Assembly (NCBI RefSeq): GCF_001039355.2
Contig: NW_019774959.1
Span: forward strand, 221,238-285,237
Length of the DNA stretch: 64,000 nucleotides
Direction of reading: 5' to 3'
DNA from: Lingula anatina
Taxonomy: Eukaryota; Brachiopoda; Lingulata; Lingulida; Lingulidae
The translations under genes and the position numbers were made by a program. This document shows positions 46,735-60,176 of this stretch, in pieces. The notes under the pieces are model-generated. The model did no database searches. It was given only the letters and a program-made list of their open reading frames with translations, and was not told the origin of the DNA. The first letter of the stretch is position 1, and each line of letters opens with the position of its first letter.

Positions 46735-49700
46735 GTAAGACGTGTTTTAACCAGAAAGGGGATCAATTTTAATTGTGATATCGGACACGTAATTGTTTTC
46801 ACCTGTTACTGAAATTCTCGTTGCAACAAAGATGTTCAGGTTGTCAACTATCCCGAAGAATCACAACTCATGTTCGTGAGAATGGGTTCCCTTTAGTCTC
46901 TTAATTCTTTTAACACCTGTCCTGATTTGTGTGTGTTGTGATGGTGTACACTGAAGCTAGCGTTCGACACGATCTACCTGTCACCTCTCCCTAAAGTTAC
47001 AGCGCGTGACGAGTTACTGTAAGAACGCCTTGTGAACTATAGTCCGGGTAAACGGTGCATTTACGAGCTCTGTGACCGTCTTCAATGGGGACGCCAGTTA
47101 ACAGCGACCCCAGCCATAATAAATGTTCCCCTATCACGGCTGAATATCATTGTGAAATATTAAACGAAGTTGTTGCGATCACATAAGTTTATTTGCAAGC
47201 CTCTCTCTCTCTCTCGCTCTCGGGCAGTTAATAACATGGTTTTTCGTTTGAGAAAAATGAAAATCTATACAGAATTTATCATTAGGCAGCCAGAGAGGGA
47301 CACTGGGACCCGATATAAACCCAATTTGTTACACTGAAAATGTCCCCTGTGAATATAGCCGTGAATTCTTCAATTACTTCACCGCTAACTCTGAACGTAG
47401 AACAATTCAACGGCACTGAAAGCGGTTGTTGCCATTTCCCCACCGAGATGGAAAGCTTATTTCTATAACCCTGTTGTGTGCATAGCCCCAGCGTGTTTTT
47501 CCTACACCGGTGTTTCTATGGGCAGGGGAACAAAGGGCATCACACGGCGTTCTGGTCGTCTTGAAAGGTACCTCAAACCCCCTGGTTGTTCTTACGCAAT
47601 CACCATTGCCACCGATGTTATTGTTTACCGGTTGGTATTGTCGCTTGATTATACGGTCCATTCTGGTGCGACGGAGTGGAAAAAGTATCAGGCTGTAAAA
47701 CCGGGGTCTCTCTCGGGAGCCGAGGTGTGCATAAATTTTCTCCCCTGTTTATATTTAATGGAAGGATAAACTCGGGACACCCTCATTGTTCACGTTAATA
47801 CACAGGTAATTGGTTTAGGAGAGACGCCCCCCAGTCATCTTCCCCCCAAATTAGGAAATTAGTCCTAACGGTGTCGCTTTGTCCTCGAGGAAATTATACC
47901 CCGTTCGCGACCACTTTGTATGCCAAACGAGAGGCCTAAATTAGCTGTCGATTGGATGAAGATTGGTCTTTGATAACGTCTTTGTTATATTGATTCAGTC
48001 CAAATTGAAATATCCCTCCCAATTTGCATGGGCTCCAGCACCCCAAAAATTGTCACCAACGGTTAAAGTAATTGCTGACACCTCCTGATTGTTTTATTGA
48101 CGTGAACCATGGCAGCGTGCCACTCTTATTTTTCCCACCTGCGAACGTTTCAGCGCACCTTGACCTAGTTATTATTGGTGGCGGTGGTGGTGGTTTCTTG
48201 GCACCAAACCCGATAGTAAATAATAGCAATCTGAAATGGGGCGAAAGAAGAGTCCAGTAATCACTATCAGCCGTGCCATTAAGCAATTTTCGCCCTTTAT
48301 TACCTGTTCTGCTCGTTCTTGATTAGCGTAGGAGGGTTGATGACAGGTGCATTTTCTGTATAACTGGTTTTACAGAGTTAAAACAAATTACAAAAGCCAA
48401 AAGATATTCCGCGGAACGAGAATAACGGGATAAGTGCTAAATGCGCAGGTTAACCTTCTCTTCACTCACGGTCATTGCACTCTTCAACAAACGATTGTCC
48501 GAAAAAGACACATTCTACGTCGTTTGGCAAGTTATCAAACAAGCTGATGGAAACTACGATCAATTTTTCTCATAATCATTGGCTCCCTCCCCAAAAGGTT
48601 CTCCGCGTTCCGCAATGCTGTAGACCCTAGGATGCCGCAGCAGTATTTACCATGTAACTGTCTTTATTGTGGCACGATTATAATTCAAAGGCCTGGTTCT
48701 TGTTCTTTGGCAGACAAACCACTTTGACCATAACGAGTAAAATGCCCTCCATCAGCGCAAAAGAAAAAAAACGATTAGATCAATAAATTCTCGCCATTTT
48801 GAGAAATTGCATAATGTAAATTTAAATGGGTTATGTAAGCGTTCTCTCACCTGTATTTTTTTGCCCAGTCAAAATCTGGGTGGCACATTGCTAGATGTAC
48901 TTCCCACTGTATTGGTTTCCTGCAACCTGTGAATTCTCTGTATCCTCTTCCTCAATTTAAAGTACCTTGTCTAATTCCCCGGTACACCTGTAACAGACGC
49001 ACCTGTCAGTTTAACTTACTGAAGTTTTCATGAGCAATTATAATCTAGTTAAGATTATCGAATTTGTTCTGCTATTAGATTTTTTTGTCAGTGGGGTGAC
49101 AGGACTCCATGCAATGAAATGCTTGTATGAGGAAATGAGAAGAAATATATCATTTAGATAGTCCTAACATAAACTTAGGATTCATCTTTTGAAAAAAGTG
49201 TATTCAATGGGCGTGGGGGGTATTAGGAAGGAGGGGAGGGGGTTATATCCTCTCTGCCCGGCCCAATCCTCTTCGGTAAAAATATAATTCGGTAAAACCT
49301 AAATGCACCTCTGTACACTGCTTCTAACTGTTCTATTAATTCGACGTGTTGGGTGTTCTTTGAATACAAACAACACTTTCTCGGTGTTAGCCAGTACAGA
49401 GCGCCATACGGAATGGAGCATTTCGTACATTTTCTTTTTGCTATTTGGTAAAAGAATATGCGATTTAGTACAACCACGTGAAGGGTGTGCTATAAGTGTG
49501 ATAGCTGATACAGAAGTCCTTTTATTCGTTTAAACCCTTTTTTCCAGACAGATACTCGTCTGTCCTCTTTGTGGTTTCGCATGTTTTTTTCTTTTTTAAA
49601 GAATATTTAAACTTCTCGTTCGTGCCTGGATCGCCCGCATTCGTTTACATAATTTGTTTGCTTAGAAATGAGAAAGGATCAACCTTGATCATCTTAAAGC

Positions 49701-51271
49701 ATACGAAATGAGTCCGTTTCCCACCCTGTAGCGTTTTACGACAAACCATGTCACGATTTAATACGGATTTGGTTTTAACAGAGCAATGACACACCTTTTT
49801 CCCTATGTTGAAATATTACTACATGTGCCGCTTTAAACTGAAAATAACTCTCACAAATATGAAGGTAATATTGAATAGCTGAGCCCCCCTTTTACCAAAA
49901 AGAAAATATTTTTAATGAATGGTTTCGTGTACTTTTATGTTCTTTACATCAGTCGATCTTTTTTCTTCCTCCTATTAATCTGAAAAACAAACAGACCACT
50001 TTTCAGCCTAAGTTCCAACGTTCAAACAAAACTCTCTGTGTTGGTATAAAAATAACGTTGATTCTGCTCCTTGCACCGAGAAAACAGACAAACGAAAACC
50101 TTGAAACGAAATGAGCTCAATAAGTTCCATCGACCCGAGTCTTTCTCCATTGTACTCGGATGCAAAAGTTATAATATCGTTACGAACTCGCCTGTTGTTT
50201 CTTCTCAACACGACCCCTGACCCTTCGCCCTCATGCACTGTAATATATTAACGATTAATACAACACTATTTCATCATTTCTATACTCGCAACAACACACG
50301 TATCGATGATGGTAATTAGTATTGTTATCATTAACTTAGCATTTTCGATTGAAGTTCATAGATGGGTTTCACTTTAACCCGGGGTCCCATAGTAAATGAT
50401 TTCATTCCAGATTATGTTTTCAGATAACCCTCTTTTACTATCTGTCCCATGTTAAGTAGTAGCCGTGGACAATACAAAGCATATCACCTGTGATATCTGT
50501 TTTGATCATCACTGCCAACACATGTACCCATCACATGATTCCCCATTAAACTGAACGGCGTTTATTAAAAAGAAATGGACCACTTCTGATGTGCCGATTC
50601 CATTGCTTAAGCCATTACCTGTAGCTTTCATGTGCTGCTCCATTTAATTTTCACATATGATATATATTGGATACTGTTCAGTGTTTTACACATGTATATT
50701 AACACAGTCGGCTATCTTTACCTATTGCATGAAAACAATCGACTATAAAGTAGTATGACTTATTTGTGCCAATACACGAGTTTTTGGTGTTTGTGTATGG
50801 CCTTGTAGTTGTGTAAACTCAAACTGTCCAACCTACACGATACGTTTTAATATCTAAATGCTGCTTTCATCAAAAGGCGATGCTAGAGCATGAATGGAAA
50901 GTTAACTATCTTATTATTAAAATGCTATTTTGGTTATCTTGGCGTGAAATCTGATATTATTTTTATATCTATAATGATGAACGTTCTCACTGTAGTACAA
51001 CGGAATGTTAATTTCTGTGCTATGAGCAGTAATATTCAAGCTAAGCTTTATGTATACAAAACATTTTACCCAAGACCTATTTGTATTTATTTCTATTCTG
51101 CATTCAGTATTATGAAAGATTGTCTTCATGAACATTAAAACGAAATGTTATACCAAACAACCATCAATGCATAGTTTCTACACTGAATTCAGAGCTGTGA
51201 TACATAATCTTCATAAACATGAAAAAAAATTAAATAAAAAATTAAAAGACATGTTTTAATTCACGTTCCAG

Positions 51272-51392
51272 GTGACGATGTCTGACCGCGCTGCCGCAGA
51301 GAGGGCGTGCAAGGACCCCAACCCCGTCATCGACGGGAGGAAAGCCAATGTAAACTTGGCCTACCTGGGGGCCAAGCCAAGGATCCCGGCAG
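51272..51392 (+). CDS. RBM24: RBM24/RBM38-like RRM protein, exon 2
   Basis: Continues the RRM in frame from exon 1: V then [36 protein letters not shown] and IPA. This completes the beta4 strand of the RRM and enters the linker. Acceptor AG at 51270-51271. The chosen donor is GTACGC at 51393, giving Gly-Phe with exon 3, as in the Pro-Gly-Phe of vertebrate RBM24. A second donor, GTAAGG at 51411, lies 18 bases on and is in the same phase; it would add six residues (TQPNQS region). Exon length with the first donor is 121 bases. Confidence 0.93.
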
Positions 51393-54300
51393 GTACGCAG
51401 CCCAATCAAAGTAAGGTTAAACATTTTAGCAATTTTAGCATGCAGCCCCTAGATGTAGAGCACCACCACCATCATCACAACTACGGCTTGCATGGGAACG
51501 CTATCCCCCTGGTGAAGGTGAAGGCAGTCACTAGCAGTAGAACGCACCCCCTGCTCGTCTTGAGGGAGTAGGGAGTGCAGGAAGCAGTAATATAGCACCC
51601 TTCCTCAGCTTGCATGAACCCCCCCCCCCCCCCCCNNNNNNNNNNNNNNNNNNNNNNNNNNNNNNNNNNNNNNNNNNNNNNNNNNNNNNNNNNNNNNNNN
51701 NNNNNNNNNNNNNNNNNNNNNNNNNNNNNNNNNNNNNNNNNNNNNNNNNNNNNNNNNNNNNNNNNNNNNNNNNNNNNNNNNNNNNNNNNNNNNNNNNNNN
51801 NNNNNNNNNNNNNNNNNNNNNNNNNNNNNNNNNNNNNNNNNNNNNNNNNNNNNNNNNNNNNNNNNNNNNNNNNNNNNNNNNNNNNNNNNNNNNNNNNNNN
51901 NNNNNNNNNNNNNNNNNNNNNNNNNNNNNNNNNNNNNNNNNNNNNNNNNNNNNNNNNNNNNNNNNNNNNNNNNNNNNNNNNNNNNNNNNNNNNNNNNNNN
52001 NNNNNNNNNNNNNNNNNNNNNNNNNNNNNNNNNNNNNNNNNNNNNNNNNNNNNNNNNNNNNNNNNNNNNNNNNNNNNNNNNNNNNNNNNNNNNNNNNNNN
52101 NNNNNNNNNNNNNCCCCCCCCCCCCCCACAAGCCCTGGCACGACAGTGTTACCACACTAGACACAGAATATCCTGCTCAAAGCTTAGATTGTATGGGACG
52201 TCACTCTATCCACATATTTTGCATAGGGCACATCTTCCTCCCCCCTCGGTGTAGTAAGGCACCCCACCAAAGCTTGTCTTTAGCAGTCACGCCACACACC
52301 CTTTACAAGATGGGTTCAATTCTGGGCATCTGGAGTCTGCTTTTATCTATTGCAGTAGAGGGTGGGGTGGGTGGAGCCGAAACTTTTCATCATTTGTTCG
52401 CATACAGTGTCTTTCCCAAATTCGTATCGGCACCCCTCCCACCCCCCTGCACCCCCTCCCCACCCGCTTGAATGTTCCCACTAGGTTTAGTATCCACGCT
52501 GCATGTATACATTGTGTTTATCAACAAAACCATCTTTCGATCGTTTAATTTGAAGGTCTTATAAACCGTCCTCTATCCTAAACAGGATTTGATAAAAAAA
52601 GGACAATGACTGAAAGTACAGATTACAGATTATTTGGTCTCGTAAATCATGAACAGTAGGCGCAGAGAAGTGTAGATAAAGTTGGGGAATCACTTCACCA
52701 ATCTGAGGAATTAATAAAACATCAAGTACATATAATTAACATGATGGAACAGGTGAGGTAGTGTGACGTTTTCACATGGCGTCCGTCACGAGACGACCAC
52801 CTTGACGTCTCCGTTCACTTTCGCCTACATCAAAGTCAGGTTCTTTAATTTCGTCCGATGATTCATACGGGAAGGTGGCAACAAGACTATCTAAATTCAT
52901 CAATCCTTCAGTTTAGTACAACAAACATAGTTCTGTGTTCGGAACACACCTTTCGGGCCCGATGTTGTGCTGTATGAAATCCTTTCAAAAGTCATTCAGT
53001 TAGCCTCACTAACGCTTGAGACCGGAGCAAAAATTGAGGGCAAATTTCAACATGAAATAAATGTCACATTATATGACCTTTTTGCGTTGGCCTTTTTTCA
53101 ATTATATTATTTGAAAGAAAATCGACCTCTCAAAGTTCACGCGTTATAAGTTACAGTTGCCAGTCAGTCAGTCGTACAATGTCGATCTGTGTGATAAGAA
53201 TGCAAAGTACTCGTGCGATAGCTGGGGAAGGCCTTCAAGTGTTGGTACCTTGTACTCGTGTTTTAAGCTAAGTATGAAGGAGAAATCAACCTCACAAATT
53301 TCAGGACAATCCGTAGTTGACAGCAAAATCAGCCACTTATAGGCGGCTTGTGTAACCTGGTTGTCATGATAAAATTACTAAGTATACACGATAACCGTGC
53401 AAGCAAACTGTTCAAGTTTGGGGATAAGTTTACACCCATTTTTCTCCAGTTCCATTTCTACGACTATAGCTCTTGACTGTCATTGTCCAAAAGTAAACGG
53501 TGACGAAGTGGGCAATGTTTCTGTGTCATTCACTCTAGTGGACAACCCAAACAGACAGGGCCCGATTAGTTAAATATGACACTTATTTTCACACCAAACC
53601 AATCACTTAATAGAACAGCTAAGTCAAACACAAAGGCTGATCCTTGTCATCATGGCTTTACAGCCTTTTGAAGACTGACATAAGTTGACGGTAAATGTCC
53701 CGTCATTCTGGAGTTTTTATTAATCATAATTTACCTGTGATGGACTCTTGTTAAAGCCCACCTTCTTTGATATGGAACACAAGTCACCGCAAGCTTTTGT
53801 CACCCATTAAACGGGTCATGGCGTTCCCGCCCAGACGGTTTAAGTGTTCAAACCACGTAACTGATAAGAGAGATAGCGAGCGTTTCAGCTCGCGACGGTT
53901 AACACACACCAAATATTAGGTCAATGTTCTGTTTACTAGCGTTCATTCATTTATCCATTTATTTGGAGGCGGTTGGCAGCCAATGTACAGTTGTTAAGCT
54001 GGTAAATCTTAAAAGTCTTTTTATTTAACACTTGATGGAACTACGGATGACGTCAGTGAGAATGGGATAGGGGAGTATGGGACCGTGAAACATCGTGGTC
54101 GTGTATGTTGTCCCTGTTAGCAGGAAAGGTTAATACCGTTTACCTATCGACCCTTAAACGTCGTTAATCAAACTAACACAACAGTTGTGACGACGTCGTC
54201 TGCTCGTGATGAGCGTCTCGCTTGCAAGGTGCTGATGCACCTGAAATACTTTAAGATAAGAACATGGCCGCCAGCTTTTCTGAAAATATATAAAGAAAAT

Positions 54301-55331
54301 ATCCTTAAAGTCTGATAATGTACTTCGAGAATTAATATATTTTCTCAAACTGCCATGAAACGATAAGAATGAAATGTATCATATTGCTCAGACACATTTC
54401 AATGCAACTTAATGAGTACCTTGAAAACAGTTCCGAAACATTTGGTGCCTAAGAGATCGTATACACTAATACAATATTGAAATTATAATCCGAAGGAGAG
54501 TACGTCTAGATATCATAAGATGCAACATTGACATCAACATACATCAGGGATATAGATCGCTTGCAAGCAGGCGTAAAAATCCAACAACAAGTCCCCTTAA
54601 ACAAGTATGGATTCAGTGTACAGTTACAGCCTAGTGGCCCCCAAGATGGAGAAAATCAATTCAGTGTATCACGTTTTACAATGGGCTCCCCTTTCTTTCT
54701 GAACTTTTCAAAAGACACAGCGGTAAACACGATAGCTCGCTAACAACCTCCAGTGCTAGGATGCCAGCTCACAATGCCGGCGATTCTTGGGTTGTTTAAA
54801 ATATTAGCGTCTCTTTCTTTCACCCTAAATATTAGCACAATAGCGAAGTGACTGTAAATAATGTTGCATGTTCTTTAATAAGTTTATGTCATGTAAGCGT
54901 GGGAAATTTCCCTTCCATGTGAAAAAAGGATATGCCAATTATCGATTTTTTTTTCTTATAAATGTATTTATTTCACTGTGACTAGTATTATACTGCAACT
55001 TAATGGAGATCGGTTTACCTATAAATATTATTGTCTGGTTAATTTTATTTAAAACGAAAACCTAATATGAAATACAAATTGTATATTTTATTATTTATAC
55101 CGATTCAGTATTGAATTTTCAAGGAATAAATATTATATAAATGTAATATACAGTATCAAAGTAAAAGCATATGGCAACAATATAATTCCATATATCCTAG
55201 AAACCTTTAATGTTTGTGGTTTCGTTTTCACTGTTTGCCATTCATTTTCTGACCTAAAGATGTCTTGATAGCTGTAAAGCATTCACATAGAGCATATACA
55301 TTGCATTTAATTGTTTCAAATCTAATTTCAG
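51393..55331 (+). other. RBM24 intron 2 (contains the N gap)
   Basis: 3939 bases as assembled, including 478 N. The first 179 bases stay open in the exon 2 frame to TAG at 51569-51571 and include a (CAC/CAT)n run coding six His. The rest shows no coding signal; the stretch 52430-52460 is C-rich. Confidence 0.75.
51619..52127. other. Assembly gap of 478 N inside a C homopolymer
   Basis: C run 51619-51635, N 51636-52113, C run 52114-52127. The sequence fails at the same homopolymer from both sides, so the true gap may be only a longer C tract. Open frames across it are artefacts of the N. Confidence 0.95.
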
Positions 55332-55398
55332 GTTTCCAAGCATTGGCAGCCGCCGCCGCTTTTAAGGCGTACCCCGGACTAATCGGAGCGCAGTATGG
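55332..55398 (+). CDS. RBM24: RBM24/RBM38-like RRM protein, exon 3
   Basis: 67-base exon with acceptor CTAATTTCAG and donor GTAAGT at 55399. With the last base of exon 2 it reads GFQALAAAAAFKAYPGLIGA then QY and two bases of a Gly codon. Alanine-rich low-complexity sequence just after the RRM is typical of the C-terminal half of this family. The remaining exons (Ala/Tyr-rich tail and stop) were not found before the window end. Confidence 0.85.
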
Positions 55399-55538
55399 GT
55401 AAGTACTCTCTAGGGTTAGGAGGTTTGTTTGTTGAAGATAACCTAACACCACGTTATCTATGTTCCTTATGTTGGCAGTTGTATCCTTATGGATATACAG
55501 TAAAATTATCGTATTGATAAGATAAGGTCGTTACATTA

Positions 55539-55689
55539 GACTGGGATGAATCTAACTGGCACACGTCTAGCTTCTGGCTAAATATGATTCACCATTCAAA
55601 ATTTCTGAGAAAACCGCCAATGGTTTGGTTGTTTTTTAATGTAGAATAAATCGGCTCAAATTAAAAAAAATATGTTAGATTCATCCCAG
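55539..55689. mobile_element. MITE, about 151 bp, TTA target duplication (PIF/Harbinger-like)
   Basis: CTGGGATGAATCTAAC at 55541-55556 and its exact reverse complement at 55674-55689; TTA flanks both sides (55536-55538 and 55690-55692), the left one followed by an extra GA. No coding capacity. Confidence 0.75.
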
Positions 55690-58600
55690 TTATGTTTATA
55701 CTACAGTCAAGCCAACCACGTCATCACCCAAAGTGAAATCACGTTGATACGAGATTAAAGCAGTTTCATCAAAACGAGAATGGGTTTGTAGGGAAAATTT
55801 AGTCAGATAAAGCATTATTTTACCAAATATCTCACAGGATAGTCTTATCAGTAAGCCATCAAATTACTTGAATTTCTCGGCTAGATAACCGGATTTTTAA
55901 TACTTGTTATGATTTGAAAAATAATAATTGATGAGTTCACTTGTCCCTCGATGTCTTCCATATATGTTTACTTGAGAAGAGTGGAAGATGTGTCACATTT
56001 TGTGTTTTTTGTCATTTAGCTGAGTAAATGCACCTTTAACGTGCAACAACCCGTGGTCGTACGTGAGACGCCCGCCTTGTATCCAACAACCATCAAACAA
56101 CTTACACTACTGCAAGTTAAGGGGTTGGCGCTAAAACAAAGAATGGTATCTATTATCCACTTTGCTTGCAAAGTTTGGTTTTGTTGTGCGGTCTATATTT
56201 ATAATACAATCCTTCTCACCTACAGGTCGTGTGGTAGTAGTTTTATATGTATATATATAAAAAAACAAAGTAGAAGTCTGAGGTTTTTGATTCATTCCTC
56301 CAAACGGTTTGGTCTGTGTTTTGCTTGCTTGTGTTTGTGGAACGTGATGTTTGGCGGGTGCAGTTACCATGGTTACAGTACTATAAACAACTATGTTACT
56401 ATAGCAACTCGTGTGCCCTGACCGTCTCCCGTTCACTGACTTTTATAATAATACTTCATTGCTATATGCATTCACATTTTACGTTGCTGCCTTCTTTAGA
56501 TAAAATTCTTGCTATTCATAGTGAACCCCTCTCTTTCACTGTCTCACAGTCTCTTGATTTTGCTCTATTTTTGGGCTGAGGGTTATTTGTATAAGTGTGG
56601 ACTCCTCAAGACCCCCTCACAATGTGTCAGATATGGGGCACTTTTCCTGCCAAATTCAACTTTTAAAAACAACTTCTCCTCCTCCATCTACGGTCTAAGT
56701 TTTGAATTAATCCCAACTTTAGACTGTTATACTAACACAGTTGAAGTGTTTTATAACCTCATCCATCGATGAGAACGTCGCCCGGCTGAAAAGCGGGACT
56801 TGAGTACGAACAAATGCAGTGTCAACGGCCGACTGTTTGGGCTAGTCCCTGGTGAAACTAAAAGTCAATACATTTGAGAGATGGGCAAACAACCGCCGTA
56901 TGTTAAGTGGGGGATGGGAAGAAGGGGCAACCTGATGGTTAGAATGGCGCCTCGAGGGAGTCAACAGACCACGTGGAGTTTGAAAATTTGTCAGAAAAGT
57001 TGGGGATCAAACAAATATGTGGGCTGTTGCTAAGTGGATAGCCGAATAAGTCAATATATATTTAAGTCAAGTAAAGTTTAAGTTAGTGGGAAGGAGTTAA
57101 AGGAATGAATTCATAATACAAAATGACACATCTCTATAATCTGTATTAGCCTTACTTGAAACAAATCTCTCGAGTTGAATTTAAAAATGTGTACGTGACA
57201 GAAAGGTGGATAATACAAGATCACAGAAGCCCGAATTGATGTCATGTCAAACTTTGTACTGCAAAGAAGCCAACAGTTGGTGAAGTCAGAATATAGAACG
57301 GGGCCTTGTAAAAAGTGAGCAAGGCGGTAAAACTTCAGTTTATCGCCAGACGCCAGCATTCGTGACACAAAAGTACAACTTTTCCAATAAACTATTGCCC
57401 TTGAAACTGCTACAAAAATTGAAATGAAATCAAACCTCGTTCATAAGTCACATGACCTCGCGTTCAAGCCCATAGAAAACCAGTTCACCTAAACTAAATT
57501 GTTAAGAGACCCGTCACAATAGACCGCTTTTCACCGTGTACCGATACCCTGTCGCGCTCCATAGAAAGTCTACCTCCTTCGTCATAGTTCTCCGCTCATA
57601 TAAGAATTCAATGAAGTTGAAAAGAACCGTTTTCCCCCGTTCATCCACTAAGAGAAAGCGGTTATAATAGCCCCAATGCCCCAATGAGCGCGTTCACTAA
57701 TCAGGGCACCGAGGTCCCTACAAAGCTTTTCACGGGGTCTAAGATGGTCTTTCTCCTCCGTTAGAGGGTCATTAGGGGTGAGGGGTAACGGGGAGGGGTA
57801 CAGTAGACTACCCCATGCAGAGTAGCTTAAAGAACGAATTTTTTTTTTTTTTGAAAAACCTCCGTTGACTTTTTAGCCGGGTATTGAAACACCTGTGACG
57901 GTTTGTTGCACAACATCGGACAAAGGAGCCTGAAAGAGACTTAGCAACTGTTTTGTCTTCTTAAAGGTGATACAGAGTTTGCTATTCAGTGCTGCCTGTG
58001 TGTAGAAAGTCAATAATATATTTAATGAAGACAAACAGATACAGTTAAGATATTACACATTAAGACGGTTTTGTTAAATGTAAATGCAACCTCCGGAATT
58101 CGATGCGAAGCTTTACAATCCTGCTGTATAAAAGGGGGTCTGAACTACGCTGTATACAACATTTTGTCAACGTTTGTAGACTCAATTTCAAAAGCTAACA
58201 TATTATAGGGTACGGTGGGATTAAATAATTTTAACAAGTGGGACGGTGTTAGTAAAAAGTTGGGGTGCAAAGCAAAGCAGAATCACTTATCTCCTCATCC
58301 TTCGTGTTCCGCCTTTCGGCAACTTATTATTTATAGTTCACCAACATAGTATTAATTAAAGAAATTACGTATTGATTAGACAAAGATGTATGTTCGGCAA
58401 TAATTAGCTCTGAATAGGTAAGCTGCTTTCAGGGGTCAAAAAGCGATATTTATATACACATATGTCTGGGCGCGTTCACATCACGCTCATGTTGATCGTT
58501 TTTTATGGCGATATCAGTCTGTGTAATAAGCCTCGAGTGGGCAGAGACTGGGGTTTGCGGCCAGGGAGTCCATTCGTCCGTGTAACGCTATTGCTCTCAT

Positions 58601-60131
58601 TGATCCAATTAAGTTAAATAGACAGATGTGTCCCGTCTGTGCAGGCAGAAGGAGAAAGTTGATTGCTGCAGAGATAATCAATTGGAAGTCACGCCTCAAG
58701 GGGAACGATGTGCTACTCCAGCGTTTACGAGATGCCAGGTTATGGAGAGACTGTGGATAAATGAATAAAATTGCTCGGCATCGTAATTTCGGTCGACCAA
58801 AACGGCAGGTAAAGGGGGACTAATTAAATATAATCTGCCGCCTTAAAAGCTGCAGTTGGTGACACGCAACAACCTTTGGCAACTATCACGAATTATGTAA
58901 GATGGCACTGATCGAGAACTATACAAAAACCTGACTGACAAGAAATGATTGTTCGATTTTTTTTTGGCTTTATTCTTTTTAGAAAACTAAGCGCTATTAT
59001 TCAGAACCAATGCGTTGCACTTTCACTGAAATATATAGACAAAATAAAGCGGGTCCGATGTGAACCCGTTCACGTGGGGGTCGTATTCACTGTGAAAGCA
59101 TGTAGGGGCTATCTAACGGAAGCCCAGCTGCCATCCCTTTCAAAGCCGTTCTCCAGACGATGTTACCTCTGCTGCCTGGGTCACTGATAACGATGACATT
59201 TTAACAAGGTGAAAAACGGTGCAGCGGGCTACAAAGGTGTTGCTACATAGATTATAGCTGGTTTACGCAGATCATATCGCATCCGGCCCCGAAACCGGGA
59301 TTGCGGGGATTAATGGCGCGTTATACAGTTTGAAAATGGGCGGGCCTTAGTGTTGGAGATAAGAGCCCGGGTGCTGCATAACGGTGGCCTCCTGAAATTA
59401 ACGTGAACCAAATCGTCACAGGTGTATTGTCACGCATGATTGCAGTTTACGAGAAGGGCGGGTCTTTTTTCGCAGAACACTCGATTCAACAAATGAGTAC
59501 TCCTCCTACCCCCCCCCCTCCCCCGACACATCCCCTCTCCTCCAGTCTCCGCACGCGCAGCACGAGATGGGGCAACCTCAACTTTCGATCTTATGTCAGG
59601 CCCGGTGACACGAGCCATTTAACACTTAATTCACACCAAAACGCACGTACACATCTGCCCTACTCATCTCAATGTTCCTCAGAATAAAACGCAGTGTCTG
59701 ATCAATTTTTTCCGGACCGCATGACGTATTGGGGTAGCATATCTGTGCACCTGCTCCTGCCCCAAAACGCCCGACCCCGGCCCCCGATCGTCTGCCAACC
59801 AGTCACGAGACCACGCTCCTCTGCCAAGTCATTTCCATATGGTACAATTCTAACTAATTATTCCCAAAATATATAATGGTGCGGGTGGTAATAAGTCAGA
59901 TAGAAGCGTTCCCGTTTTGATGGAAGATGGAAATACTTGGGGATGATGGTCTGTTGGTCTGTTTCGGATTCGTCATGGATCGTCTGCCTCAGCTGTTCCT
60001 CGTGCACGCGCGCCAAGCCGTCACTACCGTATTTGTAACTGGCTGTGTGTATTACCTGGGAATGTACAGGCTCCTTGGCTGTTTTCCTGAATCGTTCAAA
60101 CGCACTATCAGTCTGAAAACGGCAATCATCA

Positions 60132-60176
60132 CCCCCCCCCCCCCCCCCCCCCCACACACAGACAGACAGACACGAA
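60132..60176. repeat. Poly-C, (CA)n and (GACA)n compound microsatellite
   Basis: C run of 22 bases followed by CACACA and GACAGACAGACA. Confidence 0.92.

Larger units (their letters stand above)
43996..51271 (+). other. RBM24 intron 1
   Basis: 7276 bases, donor GTGAGT, acceptor TTCACGTTCCAG. It contains a CT-rich microsatellite (45841-45966), a hAT-like MITE (46568-46734) and otherwise unannotated sequence of near-average composition. Reading through the donor gives a stop after five codons (TAA at 44011-44013). No further exon recognised. Confidence 0.8.

Noticed and set aside
51459-51480. Six consecutive His codons after Glu, similar to a vector His tag
   Set aside because: The codons are a CAC/CAT mix followed by AAC and intron sequence, without a cloning site or stop. 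It lies past the exon 2 donor and is best seen as a short CAC-type repeat, not vector contamination.
51481-52471. Open frames of 178-285 codons across 51636-52113
   Set aside because: Mostly made of N; the frames exist only because N codons are not stops.
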